A stretch of 64,000 bases of DNA from Polycyclovorans algicola TG408 (GTDB lineage: Bacteria; Pseudomonadota; Gammaproteobacteria; Nevskiales; Nevskiaceae), in contig NZ_JOMH01000001.1 of NCBI RefSeq assembly GCF_000711245.1, positions 490,830 to 554,829 of the forward strand. Reading direction: 5' to 3'. Below, piece by piece: positions 21,716 to 30,475 of the stretch; position 1 is the stretch's first letter; every line of letters starts with the position of its first letter. The translations under genes were made by a program, and so were the position numbers. The notes under the pieces were generated by a model. That model saw only the letters and a program-made list of their open reading frames with translations. It was not told the origin of the DNA and did no database searches.

Positions 21716-23143
21716 TCAGGCTGGCGCCTTGCTGGCCTGACGCGCCTTTGCCTTGACTGCGGGGACCACCGGGGCGCCGCCCGCTTCAAGCTCGTCCAGT
21801 GACTCGCCGAGATAGTCGAGCAAGCGCTGCAGGCTCGGCAGCGTTTTACGGCAGCCAATCAGCCCGAAGTCGATGAAGTCGTGGCGACTGACCAGGGTGA
21901 TGTTGAGCGCAATGTTGTTGACCAGCAGCGACACCGGGTACACGCCGTCGAGCTTGCAGCCCTGCCAATAGGTCTCGGTGCGCGGGCCGGGCACGTGAGA
22001 AATCACCACATTGACGATGGTTTTGGTCCGGCTGAAGCCGGTGAGCAGATTGAACACGCCAGGCGCAAACATCAGGCCTTCGTAGGCCATGAGCTGCGAC
22101 GGGTTCAGCGCCCTGAGCACTTGCTTGTTGTAGTCCATGCAGGCTTTCACGGCGAGCAAACGTGCTTCAGGACACGCAATGTGAGTGCCGAGATGCGTCA
22201 GCGCAAAGGCCACTTCGTTGCCCGAATCACCATCGTCGCGCCGCGTCGAAACCGGCACGGCGGCCACCAGCGGGGCGTCGGGCAGGGCATTCAACTCGCC
22301 CAGATAGCGCCGCAGCGCGCCGCCGCACATGGCCAGCACGACGTCGTTGACGGTGGCGTCGAAGCGCCGTGCGATCGCCTTGATGCGCGGCGTCTCGTAC
22401 GACTGGGCGGCAAAGCGCCGCGAGCCCGAAATATTGTTGTTAAGAATGGAGCGCGGCGCTTGCAGGCTGCCGATGCAGTCTTCGCGCCCGGCGCGCTGGT
22501 CACGGCGCACCTGGCGAAACTGCTGGAACACCGGCGTCACGCCGTCGAGCCCCTGCTGGGCCAGGGCGCGCAAGGCATTCACCCCGCGCAGCGACGGCGT
22601 TGGCACTGGCAAGCGGCGTTCGCGGGTGCGGCGGGTGCGCACTTCCCACGGGGCGGGCATGGTGATGGAGGTTTCGGCATCGGGGGCCATCGACTTCATC
22701 AGCAGGCGAATGCCCGCCACGCCATCGACCAGTGCGTGGTGAATTTTTGAGTACAGCGCAATGCGCCCGTCGTCCAGGCCTTCAATCAGATAGATGCGCC
22801 ACAGTGGATAAGCGCGATCCAGATGCGCCGCGTGCACCCGCGAGACCATGGCCAGCAGTTCACGAACACGCCCCGGCTTCGGCAGCGCCAGGTGCACGAA
22901 ATGCTGCGCAAGGTCGAAGTCGCCCGACTCATCCCAAAACTTGAACCCCGCCCGGCTGACCAGCCGCCGGTTGAACGGCGCTGCGGCCTGCGCCGATTGC
23001 CGCAGGCGCTCGGCCAATTGCAGCGCAAAGTCGGGCGGCGCGTCCGGCGGCGGGGTGAACAGGCAAAGCGCGCCCACATGCAGCGGTTGCTGGCGCTGCT
23101 CCATGAGCAAAAAAATGTTGTCGATGGCTGACAAAGGTTTCAT
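21716..23143 (-). CDS. Wax ester synthase / diacylglycerol acyltransferase (WS/DGAT)
   Basis: 475 residues from the ATG at 23143, preceded by GGAGAG five bases upstream; an open frame extends to 23176 but without a ribosome site. The active-site motif HHALVDG (YSKIHHALVDGVAGI, about residue 130) is intact. PLWRIYLIEGL, NDVVLAMCGGALRRYL and NVVISHVPGPRTETYW are standard for this family. The enzyme joins fatty acyl-CoA to an alcohol or diacylglycerol, forming storage wax esters or triacylglycerol at the inner membrane. It is convergent with the StyC-like gene, 11 bp between stops. Bacteria often hold several such genes; chain and alcohol preference cannot be told here. Confidence 0.92.
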   Translation of the reverse strand: MKPLSAIDNIFLLMEQRQQPLHVGALCLFTPPPDAPPDFALQLAERLRQSAQAAAPFNRRLVSRAGFKFWDESGDFDLAQHFVHLALPKPGRVRELLAMVSRVHAAHLDRAYPLWRIYLIEGLDDGRIALYSKIHHALVDGVAGIRLLMKSMAPDAETSITMPAPWEVRTRRTRERRLPVPTPSLRGVNALRALAQQGLDGVTPVFQQFRQVRRDQRAGREDCIGSLQAPRSILNNNISGSRRFAAQSYETPRIKAIARRFDATVNDVVLAMCGGALRRYLGELNALPDAPLVAAVPVSTRRDDGDSGNEVAFALTHLGTHIACPEARLLAVKACMDYNKQVLRALNPSQLMAYEGLMFAPGVFNLLTGFSRTKTIVNVVISHVPGPRTETYWQGCKLDGVYPVSLLVNNIALNITLVSRHDFIDFGLIGCRKTLPSLQRLLDYLGESLDELEAGGAPVVPAVKAKARQASKAPA

Positions 23144-23503
23144 TGTTCTCTCCGTGGCACTGGGGCCTATTATCAAATACCGGGTCCTGATTATGTCTAC
23201 GTCTCAGCATATTTTATAAATATCCATAAATATCATGGCCTTATGATGATCCGGCCGATTGATGGCCTTCTGCCCGGAAACCCTCGATATCGCGGGCTTT
23301 CATAGCGTCGCTGAGCATCTCAGCTGAGGCATAGACATAATCAGGTACCGGGTTGCCAAGTGCTAACAGGCCGCCGGGCAACTTTCTCATGACAGCATTG
23401 CCTGCACGTTGCAAAGCAAAAGCCGTGCCGTGCCTTGATTTGGCTTGACGCACACAGTGTGCGCACGCATGCTCATTCAACGCTTCAACCCAGCCTTACG
23501 AAC
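23144..23503. other. 360-bp intergenic region with a long inverted repeat
   Basis: Between WS/DGAT and ccdA there is no convincing gene. An inverted repeat joins 23178-23210 to 23321-23354: the shared core CCTGATTATGTCTA is exact and about 26 of 31 positions match. The minus-strand arm lies in a short open frame (23241-23480, 79 codons; PDYVYASAEML) with no family resemblance that I can see and no ribosome site. The segment 23209-23245 is AT-rich, unlike its surroundings. The right end carries the probable ccd promoter. Confidence 0.5.
23445..23463 (+). promoter_or_regulatory. Probable ccd promoter/operator palindrome
   Basis: A perfect 15-bp palindrome, CGCACAC-A-GTGTGCG (23449-23463), overlaps a -35-like TTGACG (23445-23450). 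No good -10 box is visible at the right distance. Its position, 41 bp before the antitoxin ATG, fits autoregulation by the CcdA-CcdB complex. Inferred from position and symmetry only. Confidence 0.4.
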
Positions 23504-23749
23504 ATGTCCATGCTTGAACGTTCAGCCCCGCCGCGCCGTGCCCTCAACGTGCGGGTGCGCGGCGACATCATCGACGCCGCCAAGGCCGCAGGCTTGAACC
23601 TGTCGCAGATTACCGAGGCCGCGCTGACTGCCGCGTTACGCAGTGCACAAAACCGGCAATGGCAAGAGGAGAACGCCGAGGCCATCGCGTACCATCGCGC
23701 CCGGATCGAACGGGACGGCATGTGGAACATGGACCTGGTGCGGTTCTGA
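23504..23749 (+). CDS. ccdA: CcdA-family antitoxin
   Basis: 81 residues from the ATG at 23504 (a second ATG at 23510 is possible). The ribbon-helix-helix part is RRALNVRVRGDIIDAAKAAG followed by LNLSQITEAAL; the C-terminal tail, ENAEAIAYHRARIERDGMW, matches the toxin-binding end of CcdA (NxxxIxxYNxxVExxGxF pattern). It neutralises CcdB and represses the operon. Its TGA shares one base with the ccdB ATG. Both halves of the protein are intact. Confidence 0.9.
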   Translation: MSMLERSAPPRRALNVRVRGDIIDAAKAAGLNLSQITEAALTAALRSAQNRQWQEENAEAIAYHRARIERDGMWNMDLVRF

Positions 23750-24060
23750 TGGCGCAGTTTCAGTTGTATCGAAACCAGCGCCCCAGTAGCTCAGACATTC
23801 CTTATCTGCTCGACGTGCAGTCGGATGCGGTGGATACGGGCTCACGGCTGGTGCTGCCGGTCATTCCAGCGGATCGGCACGGGCCGCCATTCACCCGGCT
23901 GCATCCGCAAGTGCTGGTGCACGGCAAGCCGCATGTCGTGGTCACCAGCGACGCCGCCGCGGTCGCTGCACAAAGCCTGCGCCCACCCGTGGTGGCGGAC
24001 CTGACGGGGCAGCGCCACGACTTTTTGAATGCGCTTGATTTTCTGTTGACCGGCTACTGA
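23749..24060 (+). CDS. ccdB: CcdB-family DNA gyrase toxin
   Basis: 103 residues. The fold signature is clear: AQFQLYRNQ, then YLLDVQSDAVDTGSRLVLPVIP, then HPQVLVHGKPHVVVTSDAAAV, then LRPPVVADLTGQRHDFLNALDFLLTGY. F-plasmid CcdB uses its C-terminal Trp-Gly-Ile to trap gyrase on DNA; here the end is LLTGY, so the last three residues differ and the toxicity may be altered. It is translationally coupled to ccdA. The stop at 24060 is followed after one base by the ATG of pyrF, so the toxin gene may be cotranscribed with pyrF-hemE. Confidence 0.92.
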   Translation: MAQFQLYRNQRPSSSDIPYLLDVQSDAVDTGSRLVLPVIPADRHGPPFTRLHPQVLVHGKPHVVVTSDAAAVAAQSLRPPVVADLTGQRHDFLNALDFLLTGY

Positions 24061-24061
24061 C

Positions 24062-24775
24062 ATGACCCGCCTTGCCATTCCCGCCCACGAACGCCTGATC
24101 ATCGCCCTGGACCTGGCCACCGCAGACGCCGCGCTGGCGCTGGTGCAGCGCATCGGCAGCGCCGGGCACTTTTACAAAATTGGCCTGGAATTGCTCATGG
24201 CGCCGGGCTTCTTTGACTTGCTCGACACGCTGAAACGCCGCGACAAAAAGGTGTTCGTTGACCTGAAGTTCTTCGACATCCCCGAAACCGTGGCGCGCGC
24301 CATCCGCAACCTGTCGGAGCGCGGCGCCGACTTTGCAACCCTGCACGGCAACCAGACCATGATGGAAGCTGCGGCGCAGGCCAAGTCCAACGGCCTCAAG
24401 GTGCTGGCGGTGACGGCACTGACCAGCCTCGACCAGGGTGATCTCGACGACATGGGCTTTGCCTGCACCATCGCCGACCTGGTGCTGTCGCGGGCCAAAC
24501 GCTCGCTGTCGGCCGGGTGCGATGGCGTGGTGTCGTCAGGGCTGGAAGTGCAGCGCCTGCGCCTTGAGGCGCCCGACAAACTGATCTGCGTGACCCCCGG
24601 CATCCGCCCGATTGCCAACCGCGTAGAAGGCGACCAGAAGCGGATCATGACCGCCACCCAGGCCATAGCCGCCGGCAGCGATTATCTGGTGGTGGGGCGG
24701 CCGATCCGCGACGCCGCCGACCCGCGTCACATGGTTGAAACCCTGCAAACTGAAATTGCCGCCGCGACTGCCTGA
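24062..24775 (+). CDS. pyrF: Orotidine 5'-phosphate decarboxylase
   Basis: 237 residues. The TIM-barrel starts [18 protein letters not shown] (substrate Asp), followed by [17 protein letters not shown], the catalytic cluster [17 protein letters not shown] (Asp-Lys-x-x-Asp), [31 protein letters not shown] and the phosphate loop VTPGIRP, ending DYLVVGRPI. The enzyme makes UMP from OMP, the last step of pyrimidine synthesis. It starts one base after ccdB, with no room for its own promoter downstream of the toxin, and precedes hemE by 10 bp. The ccdB 3' end would have to hold its ribosome site. Confidence 0.97.
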   Translation: MTRLAIPAHERLIIALDLATADAALALVQRIGSAGHFYKIGLELLMAPGFFDLLDTLKRRDKKVFVDLKFFDIPETVARAIRNLSERGADFATLHGNQTMMEAAAQAKSNGLKVLAVTALTSLDQGDLDDMGFACTIADLVLSRAKRSLSAGCDGVVSSGLEVQRLRLEAPDKLICVTPGIRPIANRVEGDQKRIMTATQAIAAGSDYLVVGRPIRDAADPRHMVETLQTEIAAATA

Positions 24776-24785
24776 CAATACCGCC

Positions 24786-25850
24786 ATGACCACACTGATT
24801 CAGAACGACCGCTTCCTTCGCGCCTTGCGGCGCGAGCCGCTGGACCGGACCCCGGTGTGGTTCATGCGCCAGGCCGGGCGCTACCTGCCCGAGTACCGCG
24901 CCACCCGTGCCAAGGCCGGAGACTTCATGAGCCTGTGCCGCAATCCGGAACTGTGCGCCGAGGTGGCGATGCAGCCGCTGGAGCGCTATGACCTCGATGC
25001 CGCCATCCTGTTCTCCGACATCCTCACCGTGCCCGACGCCATGGGTCTGGGCCTGTCTTTTGCTGAAGGTGAGGGCCCGCGTTTCGCCGACCCCATCCGC
25101 GACCCGCGACAGATCGACAAGCTGCCGGTGCCCGACCCCAATGTAGAACTGCGCTACGTGATGGATGCGGTGTCCACCATCAAGCGCGCGCTGGACAGCC
25201 GCATGCCGCTGATCGGCTTTGCCGGCAGCCCGTGGACGCTGGCCACCTACATGATTGAAGGCGGCAGCTCCAAGGACTTCGCGCGCGCCAAAGCCCTGAT
25301 GTATGACGCGCCCGACGCCATGGAAGCGCTGTTGGCCAAGCTCAGCGCCGCCACCAGCCTGTATCTGCAGGCGCAGATCGAACACGGCGCCGACGCAGTG
25401 ATGATTTTCGACACCTGGGGCGGCGCGCTCACGCCGGAGGCCTATGTGCAGTTCTCGCTGGAGCCGATGGCGAAAATCGTCGCCCACCTCAAGCGCGTGG
25501 CACCGACGGTGCCGGTGGTGTTGTTCAGCAAGGGCGGCGGTCAGCATCTGGAATTGATGACCGAAACCGGCTGCGACGGCCTGGGCCTGGACTGGACCAC
25601 CGACATCGGCAAGGCTCGCGCCCGGGTTGGCGCGCAGGTGGCGCTGCAGGGCAATCTCGACCCCAGCATTCTCTACGCCAGCCCCAAGCGCATTCGCATG
25701 GAAGTGGCCAAGGTGCTGCAGAGCTATGGCAATGGCAGTGGCCACGTGTTCAATATGGGCCATGGCATCACGCCGGGCGTCAACCCTGAGCATGCGGCAG
25801 CCATGGTGGCGGCGGTGCACGAGCTCAGCCCGGCCTATCACGCCGCGTAA
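24786..25850 (+). CDS. hemE: Uroporphyrinogen decarboxylase
   Basis: 354 residues, full length. The N-terminal [16 protein letters not shown] is the family signature, and the substrate-centre Asp lies in [44 protein letters not shown] and [18 protein letters not shown] follow, ending in [18 protein letters not shown]. It decarboxylates the four acetate side chains of uroporphyrinogen III to coproporphyrinogen III for haem synthesis. It lies in one run with ccdAB, pyrF and the acyltransferase downstream (3 bp gap). Confidence 0.97.
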   Translation: MTTLIQNDRFLRALRREPLDRTPVWFMRQAGRYLPEYRATRAKAGDFMSLCRNPELCAEVAMQPLERYDLDAAILFSDILTVPDAMGLGLSFAEGEGPRFADPIRDPRQIDKLPVPDPNVELRYVMDAVSTIKRALDSRMPLIGFAGSPWTLATYMIEGGSSKDFARAKALMYDAPDAMEALLAKLSAATSLYLQAQIEHGADAVMIFDTWGGALTPEAYVQFSLEPMAKIVAHLKRVAPTVPVVLFSKGGGQHLELMTETGCDGLGLDWTTDIGKARARVGAQVALQGNLDPSILYASPKRIRMEVAKVLQSYGNGSGHVFNMGHGITPGVNPEHAAAMVAAVHELSPAYHAA

Positions 25851-25853
25851 GCC

Positions 25854-26795
25854 ATGCTGGCCCGAGTGTTGACTGCGCCCATGATTGGCGTGCTGACCTT
25901 CGCGCTGAAGTTCGTCGTGCTGATTTTCTGGTTCACGCTGATGCTGCCTGGCGTCGTGCTGCACCTGCTGCCCAGCCGTGCGCTACGGGACCGCACCAGT
26001 CGCTATTGCGTGTTCATTGCCCGTCGCTGGGTCGGCACGAACCGACGGCTGTACCGGCTTGTGCATCCGATGGACTGGGAGGTGACGGTCGAGGGCGCGC
26101 TGGACCCGACGCGTAACTATTTGGTGGTGAGCAACCACCAGTCGTGGGCCGACATCCTGATCCTGTTTGCGGCCCTGCACGGGCGCATGCCGTTTTTGCG
26201 CTTCTTTTTGAAGGATCAGCTCAAGTACATCCCCATCATCGGGCAGGTGTGCTGGGCGATGGAATTTCCGTTCATGAAGCGCCATTCCAAAGAGGCGCTG
26301 GCCAAAAATCCTGCGCTGCGCAGCGAGGACCTCGAAACCACGCGCCGCAAGTGCGAGGTCTACAAGCGACAACCGGTTGCACTGGTGAATTTTCTTGAGG
26401 GCACGCGCTTCACGCCGGCCAAGCATCTGGCGCAGGCCTCGCCCTATGCTCACCTGCTCAAGCCCAAGAGCGCCGGGCTGGCCTTCACCCTCAATGCAAT
26501 GGGCGAACAGTTCGCCGGGCTGGTGGACGTGACGCTGGTCTATGCCCCCACCCGCGAAGGTCGCAGTCGTCTGTGGAGCTGGCTTTGCGGCGAGCAGGGC
26601 CACGCGTGTCTGCATATTGCGGTGCGCGCCATTCCGTCCGAACTGATGCGTGGCAACTACGAACACGACGTCGACTACCGCGCCCGCTTCCATCAGTGGG
26701 TCGCCAAGCTGTGGGCCGAAAAGGACGCCCGTATTTCCGGCCTGAAAAACCCCGACGCTGAAACAGCGCCGGGGTCTTCGTTCACCGCCATTTAG
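25854..26795 (+). CDS. 1-acyl-glycerol-3-phosphate acyltransferase-like (PlsC/YihG type)
   Basis: 313 residues. An N-terminal membrane helix (about 8-38) precedes the acyltransferase motifs: the HX4D motif in VVSNHQSWADILIL (about residue 88), LKDQLKYIPIIGQ, the FLEGTRFT block (about 180) and KPKSAGLAFTL. The long C-terminal part, with VDVTLVYAPTREG and HIAVRAIPSELM, matches YihG/lysophospholipid acyltransferases rather than short PlsC. It would acylate a lysophospholipid at the inner membrane. Its stop overlaps the stop of the convergent phoX gene, and its last 16 codons also encode the phoX terminator hairpin. Confidence 0.88.
   Translation: MLARVLTAPMIGVLTFALKFVVLIFWFTLMLPGVVLHLLPSRALRDRTSRYCVFIARRWVGTNRRLYRLVHPMDWEVTVEGALDPTRNYLVVSNHQSWADILILFAALHGRMPFLRFFLKDQLKYIPIIGQVCWAMEFPFMKRHSKEALAKNPALRSEDLETTRRKCEVYKRQPVALVNFLEGTRFTPAKHLAQASPYAHLLKPKSAGLAFTLNAMGEQFAGLVDVTLVYAPTREGRSRLWSWLCGEQGHACLHIAVRAIPSELMRGNYEHDVDYRARFHQWVAKLWAEKDARISGLKNPDAETAPGSSFTAI
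26745..26775 (-). terminator. Rho-independent terminator for phoX, inside the acyltransferase gene
   Basis: Read on the minus strand after the phoX stop, ACCCCGGCGCTG and CAGCGTCGGGGT pair around TTT with one mismatch (26749-26775), followed by a run of T (26749-26745). It lies wholly within the last codons of the convergent acyltransferase gene. Confidence 0.7.
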
Positions 26796-28924
26796 ATGGC
26801 GATTTCGCCGCCGTCGTCCCGCGTGATGGCGATGGTTGCGGTGCGCGGCCGACGGGAGCCGATGGTGCCGGCCAAGGTCGCATCGGCCGCATACGGCCAA
26901 CTGCTCTGGTAGTCCGTAAGGTCGCCGCGCTCGCCGGGATGCTGCACGTTGACAAACAGGGTCCGGTAATCCGGCGTGGCCTCCACCCCGGTGATCTCAC
27001 AGCCGCGCACCCCGACCAGAAACCGCCGCAGATTCGCACCCGGCGCGTCGCCGATGAAGGTGGTCACCAGCTCGCCATCGGCCCCCGGCACATTGAAGCT
27101 GCCGCCGTCGCCCACCGTGCCCGGCGTTGCGGCCAGCATCATGCAGTTGGTGGTGTCGGTGTAGGCGCCGTCGTCGGTCTGCAGCCAGAGAATACCGCGC
27201 TTGTCGAACCACAGGCCGTCGGGCGCCGAGAAGTCGTTGCTGTCGTCAAGGCCGGACAGGTTGATGGCCGCCGGATAGTTGGCGCGGGCGCCGAACGCGT
27301 AGACATCCCAGACGAAGGCGACGGCATCCTGCACGCCGTTTTCGCGCCAGCGGATCACGTGGCCATTGACGTTGCCGGCCGCCGTGTCGAGGCTGCCATC
27401 CGGGCCGCCGGTGTAGCTGCGCGGGTTGGCGGCATCACGTGGCTGTGAGCCCGCGCCGCCCTGACCGCGGCCACTGCTGCCGCTGCTGCTGTTGGTCAGC
27501 GCGAAATACACCTCGCCGTTGCGCGGATTGACGCCGCCCCATTCCGGACGGTCCATCTTGGTGGCGCCGGCGCGGTCGGCGGCGATACGCGAGTAAATGA
27601 CGATTTCCGCCGCCGACATGCCCTCGAGCAGCGGGTTGTCGGGGGTCAGTGGCAGCCAGTCGCCGGTGCCGTCACCGTTGAAACGTGCGGCGTAAAGCGT
27701 GCCGGTGTCCAGGTACTTGTCGCCGCCTTCGAGACCGAGCGTCGCGTCCGCCGGGTCCCACGCGGTGTCCGAGACGAACTTGAAGATGTACTCGTTGCGT
27801 GAGTCATCGCCGGTGTAGGCCACCAGCGGTTCACCCGCCACAGCCGGGGCAAACCAGACCCCCTCGTGCGAGCAGCGCCCGATGGCCGTGCGCTTTTTCG
27901 GTGTCGCGTCCGGGTTGTAGGGGTCAATCTCGACCGCGTAGCCGAAATGATGCGGCTCGTTGCGGAAGTCGTTGGCCGCCGACGCGCCGGTCCGTGAGGC
28001 ATTGAATCGGCGCTGCAGGTTGGCGGCGCCCGCCGGCGTGTCCCAGCCCCGATAGTTGAACCCGGTCGCGCCGGAACTGATGCCGTAACGCGCCAGTTGC
28101 GGCGTGTCGTCGCCGGCACCGTCGAGTGTGAAATAGGCGAACCAGTTTTCTTCACCCGCCAGATAGGTGCCCCAGGGCGTCACGCCGTGGCCACAATCGT
28201 TGAGCGTGCCGAAGGTGTCGATGCCGGTCGGCGACAGCGGTGTGGTCATCAGGCTTGAGCCCCGCGCCGGGCCACTGATCTCCATTGGGCTGTTCACATG
28301 CCAGCGACGGTTGAGGTCGCTGCTGCGATCCACGGCCCAGCCGCTGGACGACCGTGCCACTTCGATCACCCCAACGCCGTGCGCAAACTGCTCCTTGATC
28401 ACTTCGGCCAGCGGGCGGACGCCCTCACCCAGATCGGTCGGGCCGTTTTCGTGAAGGTACTGGTCGGTCAGCGCTTCATGGTTGATCACCAGCACGCCGC
28501 GGTCGCTGTTCTGGCTGCCCTTGGGCAACGGGTAGAAGGCCATGGCATCGTGATGGTCACCGGCGCGGCGGTCCCAGTTGCCGTCGTCCGAACCATCGTT
28601 GGGATATTCGGCCAGACCTTCGGTAATCGGGTCGCCCAGCGCGTAAAGCACGCTCGCGGAATAACCGGCCGGCAGCACCACGCGGTCTTCGAGGCTTTTG
28701 GCCACAGCGGAAAAACCCAGGCGCGGTTCGGGAATTTCGCCCGGGCCGTTGCTGCTGCCACTGCTGCACGCCGACAGCCCCAACAACGACAGCCCGCTGG
28801 CCGAGGTGATGGCGGCGGCGGCACCGCCTTTGAGGACCGAACGCCGCGAGAGGGAGGCATCGAGAATGTCCCAAAAAACGCGTTTGTCGGAACGGTTGCT
28901 GTCTTCAATCGGATGATGGCTCAT
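26792..28924 (-). CDS. phoX: PhoX-family alkaline phosphatase (DUF839), Tat-exported
   Basis: 710 residues from the ATG at 28924 (MSHHPIEDSNRSDK). A twin-arginine signal, LSRRSVLKGGAAAAITSASG, lies near residue 27 and is followed by SACSSGSS, so the Cys could be lipid-modified. The body shows PhoX blocks: GDHHDAMAFYPLP, GVLVINHEALTDQYL, WHVNSPMEISGPA, LNDCGHGVTPWGTYLAGEEN, GRCSHEGVWFAPA and EYIFKFVSD. PhoX enzymes use Ca2+ and Fe3+ to release phosphate from organic esters in the periplasm. No Pho-box was recognised upstream. It is divergent from the P450 gene (147 bp). Confidence 0.9.
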   Translation of the reverse strand: MSHHPIEDSNRSDKRVFWDILDASLSRRSVLKGGAAAAITSASGLSLLGLSACSSGSSNGPGEIPEPRLGFSAVAKSLEDRVVLPAGYSASVLYALGDPITEGLAEYPNDGSDDGNWDRRAGDHHDAMAFYPLPKGSQNSDRGVLVINHEALTDQYLHENGPTDLGEGVRPLAEVIKEQFAHGVGVIEVARSSSGWAVDRSSDLNRRWHVNSPMEISGPARGSSLMTTPLSPTGIDTFGTLNDCGHGVTPWGTYLAGEENWFAYFTLDGAGDDTPQLARYGISSGATGFNYRGWDTPAGAANLQRRFNASRTGASAANDFRNEPHHFGYAVEIDPYNPDATPKKRTAIGRCSHEGVWFAPAVAGEPLVAYTGDDSRNEYIFKFVSDTAWDPADATLGLEGGDKYLDTGTLYAARFNGDGTGDWLPLTPDNPLLEGMSAAEIVIYSRIAADRAGATKMDRPEWGGVNPRNGEVYFALTNSSSGSSGRGQGGAGSQPRDAANPRSYTGGPDGSLDTAAGNVNGHVIRWRENGVQDAVAFVWDVYAFGARANYPAAINLSGLDDSNDFSAPDGLWFDKRGILWLQTDDGAYTDTTNCMMLAATPGTVGDGGSFNVPGADGELVTTFIGDAPGANLRRFLVGVRGCEITGVEATPDYRTLFVNVQHPGERGDLTDYQSSWPYAADATLAGTIGSRRPRTATIAITRDDGGEIAI

Positions 28925-29071
28925 GGCAGTTGGCTGTGTGGTGAGAAGCCTCGCACCGTAGGCCGCCCCCTTTTCGCTGCGGTGACAGACCGATGACCAT
29001 TGCATGGCAAGCGGCCTTGCTCGACCCAAACCGCTCGTTCAATATCGTCGGCCTGTCAATTCCGGAGGCCC

Positions 29072-30436
29072 ATGGCCCGCATTTCATTCGACGGACTGAT
29101 GGGCGGTGGCGGCGAAATCGCCCATCTTCCGGGCCATCGCGGCGCGCCGCTGTTGGGCCATACCTTGCAGTTTCTGGGTGACCCGCTGGCCTTCGCGCGT
29201 CGTCACTCAGCGGCGCACGGAACGGTGGCGCGGGGCAACTTTCTGTTTCTGCCGCGCGTGATGTGCTTCAGCGCCGACATCAACGAACAGGTGCTGCTCA
29301 ACCGCGACGAGGCCTTTTCCAGTGAGCGTGGCTGGTCGCCGGTGCTGGAAAAGCTCTTCCCGCGCGGCCTGATGCTGCGCGACGGCGCCGATCACCGACA
29401 GCACCGGCGGCTGATGCAGCCAGCCTTCCGTAGCGAGGCTCTGGCCGGCTATCTCGACCTGATGAACCCGCTGATCGCCTCAAGGCTGGACCAATGGCAG
29501 GGGCAGCCCGACTTCCACTTTTACCCCGCCATCAAGCAGCTCACCCTCGACATGGCGGCGCAGATTTTTCTCGGTCTGGTGCTGGACGCGGAGGTCAGTG
29601 CGGTCAACCGCGACTTCTCTGACTTGGTCGAGGCCTCAGGCGCCGTGCTGCGCATGCGCTGCCTCGGCCCGTCGTGGACCCGTGGCCTGAGTGCGCGGCG
29701 GCGCCTGGAGCGACGCCTCACAGGCTTGATCGCCACGCGCCGCCGCAGTCCGTCGGCCGACCTGTTCAGCCAGTTGTGTCTGGCCGAAGACGAGCAGGGC
29801 CAGCGCTACGCCGACACTGAAATCGTCGACCATCTGATCTTCCTGATGATGGCCGCGCACGACACCACCACCAGCGCCTTGACGACCATCGTCTATGCCC
29901 TGACCCAACACCCGGTATGGCAGCAGCGGCTGGCCGAGCAGGCGCTGGATCGCAGCGACGAGCGCCCGGATTTCGAGGCGCTCAAGGGGCACGAGGAAAC
30001 CCTGTGGGTCCTGCGCGAGGCGCTGCGGCTTTACCCGCCGCTGACCATCATGCTGCGCGAGACCCTCAAACCGGTGCAGTTGGCCGGTCACCCCATTCCG
30101 GCCGGCATGTCGGTGGCGCTGTTCCCGGTTTACACCCAGCGCGACCCGCACTGGTGGACCGACCCCGACGGCTTCGATCCGGCGCGTTTCTCGCCGGCAC
30201 GTCAGGAGCACCGGCGCCACCCCTTCGCGTGGGCGCCGTTCGGCGGCGGCGTCCACATGTGCCTGGGGCTGCACTTTGCCGAGATGCAGGTGAAGGCGGT
30301 CATCCACCAGTTGCTGCGTCGCTTTTCATTTGCGGTGGCGCCGGGTTACGAGATGCCGTATCGCCTGGCGCCCATCGCCCATCCGCTGGACGGGCTGCCG
30401 CTGAAACTGGCGTCGCGCCTGCGAGGCCGGGCCTGA
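29072..30436 (+). CDS. Cytochrome P450 monooxygenase
   Basis: 454 residues from the ATG at 29072, after GGAGG at 29064; an earlier in-frame ATG is less likely. P450 signatures are all present: the I-helix MMAAHDTTTSAL (Thr for oxygen activation), ExxR in LREALRLYPPL, the PERF-like region FDPARFSPAR and the haem-binding loop FGGGVHMCLG with the Cys ligand. The type resembles soluble class I enzymes of the CYP120/CYP51-like shape with N-terminal LPGHRGAPLLGHTLQF. No ferredoxin or reductase gene is adjacent, so the electron donor must be encoded elsewhere. Substrate unknown; a lipid, sterol or alkane would fit the storage-lipid gene content nearby. Confidence 0.92.
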   Translation: MARISFDGLMGGGGEIAHLPGHRGAPLLGHTLQFLGDPLAFARRHSAAHGTVARGNFLFLPRVMCFSADINEQVLLNRDEAFSSERGWSPVLEKLFPRGLMLRDGADHRQHRRLMQPAFRSEALAGYLDLMNPLIASRLDQWQGQPDFHFYPAIKQLTLDMAAQIFLGLVLDAEVSAVNRDFSDLVEASGAVLRMRCLGPSWTRGLSARRRLERRLTGLIATRRRSPSADLFSQLCLAEDEQGQRYADTEIVDHLIFLMMAAHDTTTSALTTIVYALTQHPVWQQRLAEQALDRSDERPDFEALKGHEETLWVLREALRLYPPLTIMLRETLKPVQLAGHPIPAGMSVALFPVYTQRDPHWWTDPDGFDPARFSPARQEHRRHPFAWAPFGGGVHMCLGLHFAEMQVKAVIHQLLRRFSFAVAPGYEMPYRLAPIAHPLDGLPLKLASRLRGRA

Positions 30437-30475
30437 GCGGGTAGCATGACCTTTCACTTAATCGGATGTTGATAC

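Noticed and set aside
23241-23480. A 79-codon minus-strand gene upstream of ccdA
   Set aside because: No ribosome site, no family and overlap with the ccd promoter region; kept only as part of the intergenic note.
24645-25964. A 439-codon minus-strand frame opposite hemE
   Set aside because: No motif, and hemE is unmistakable on the other strand.
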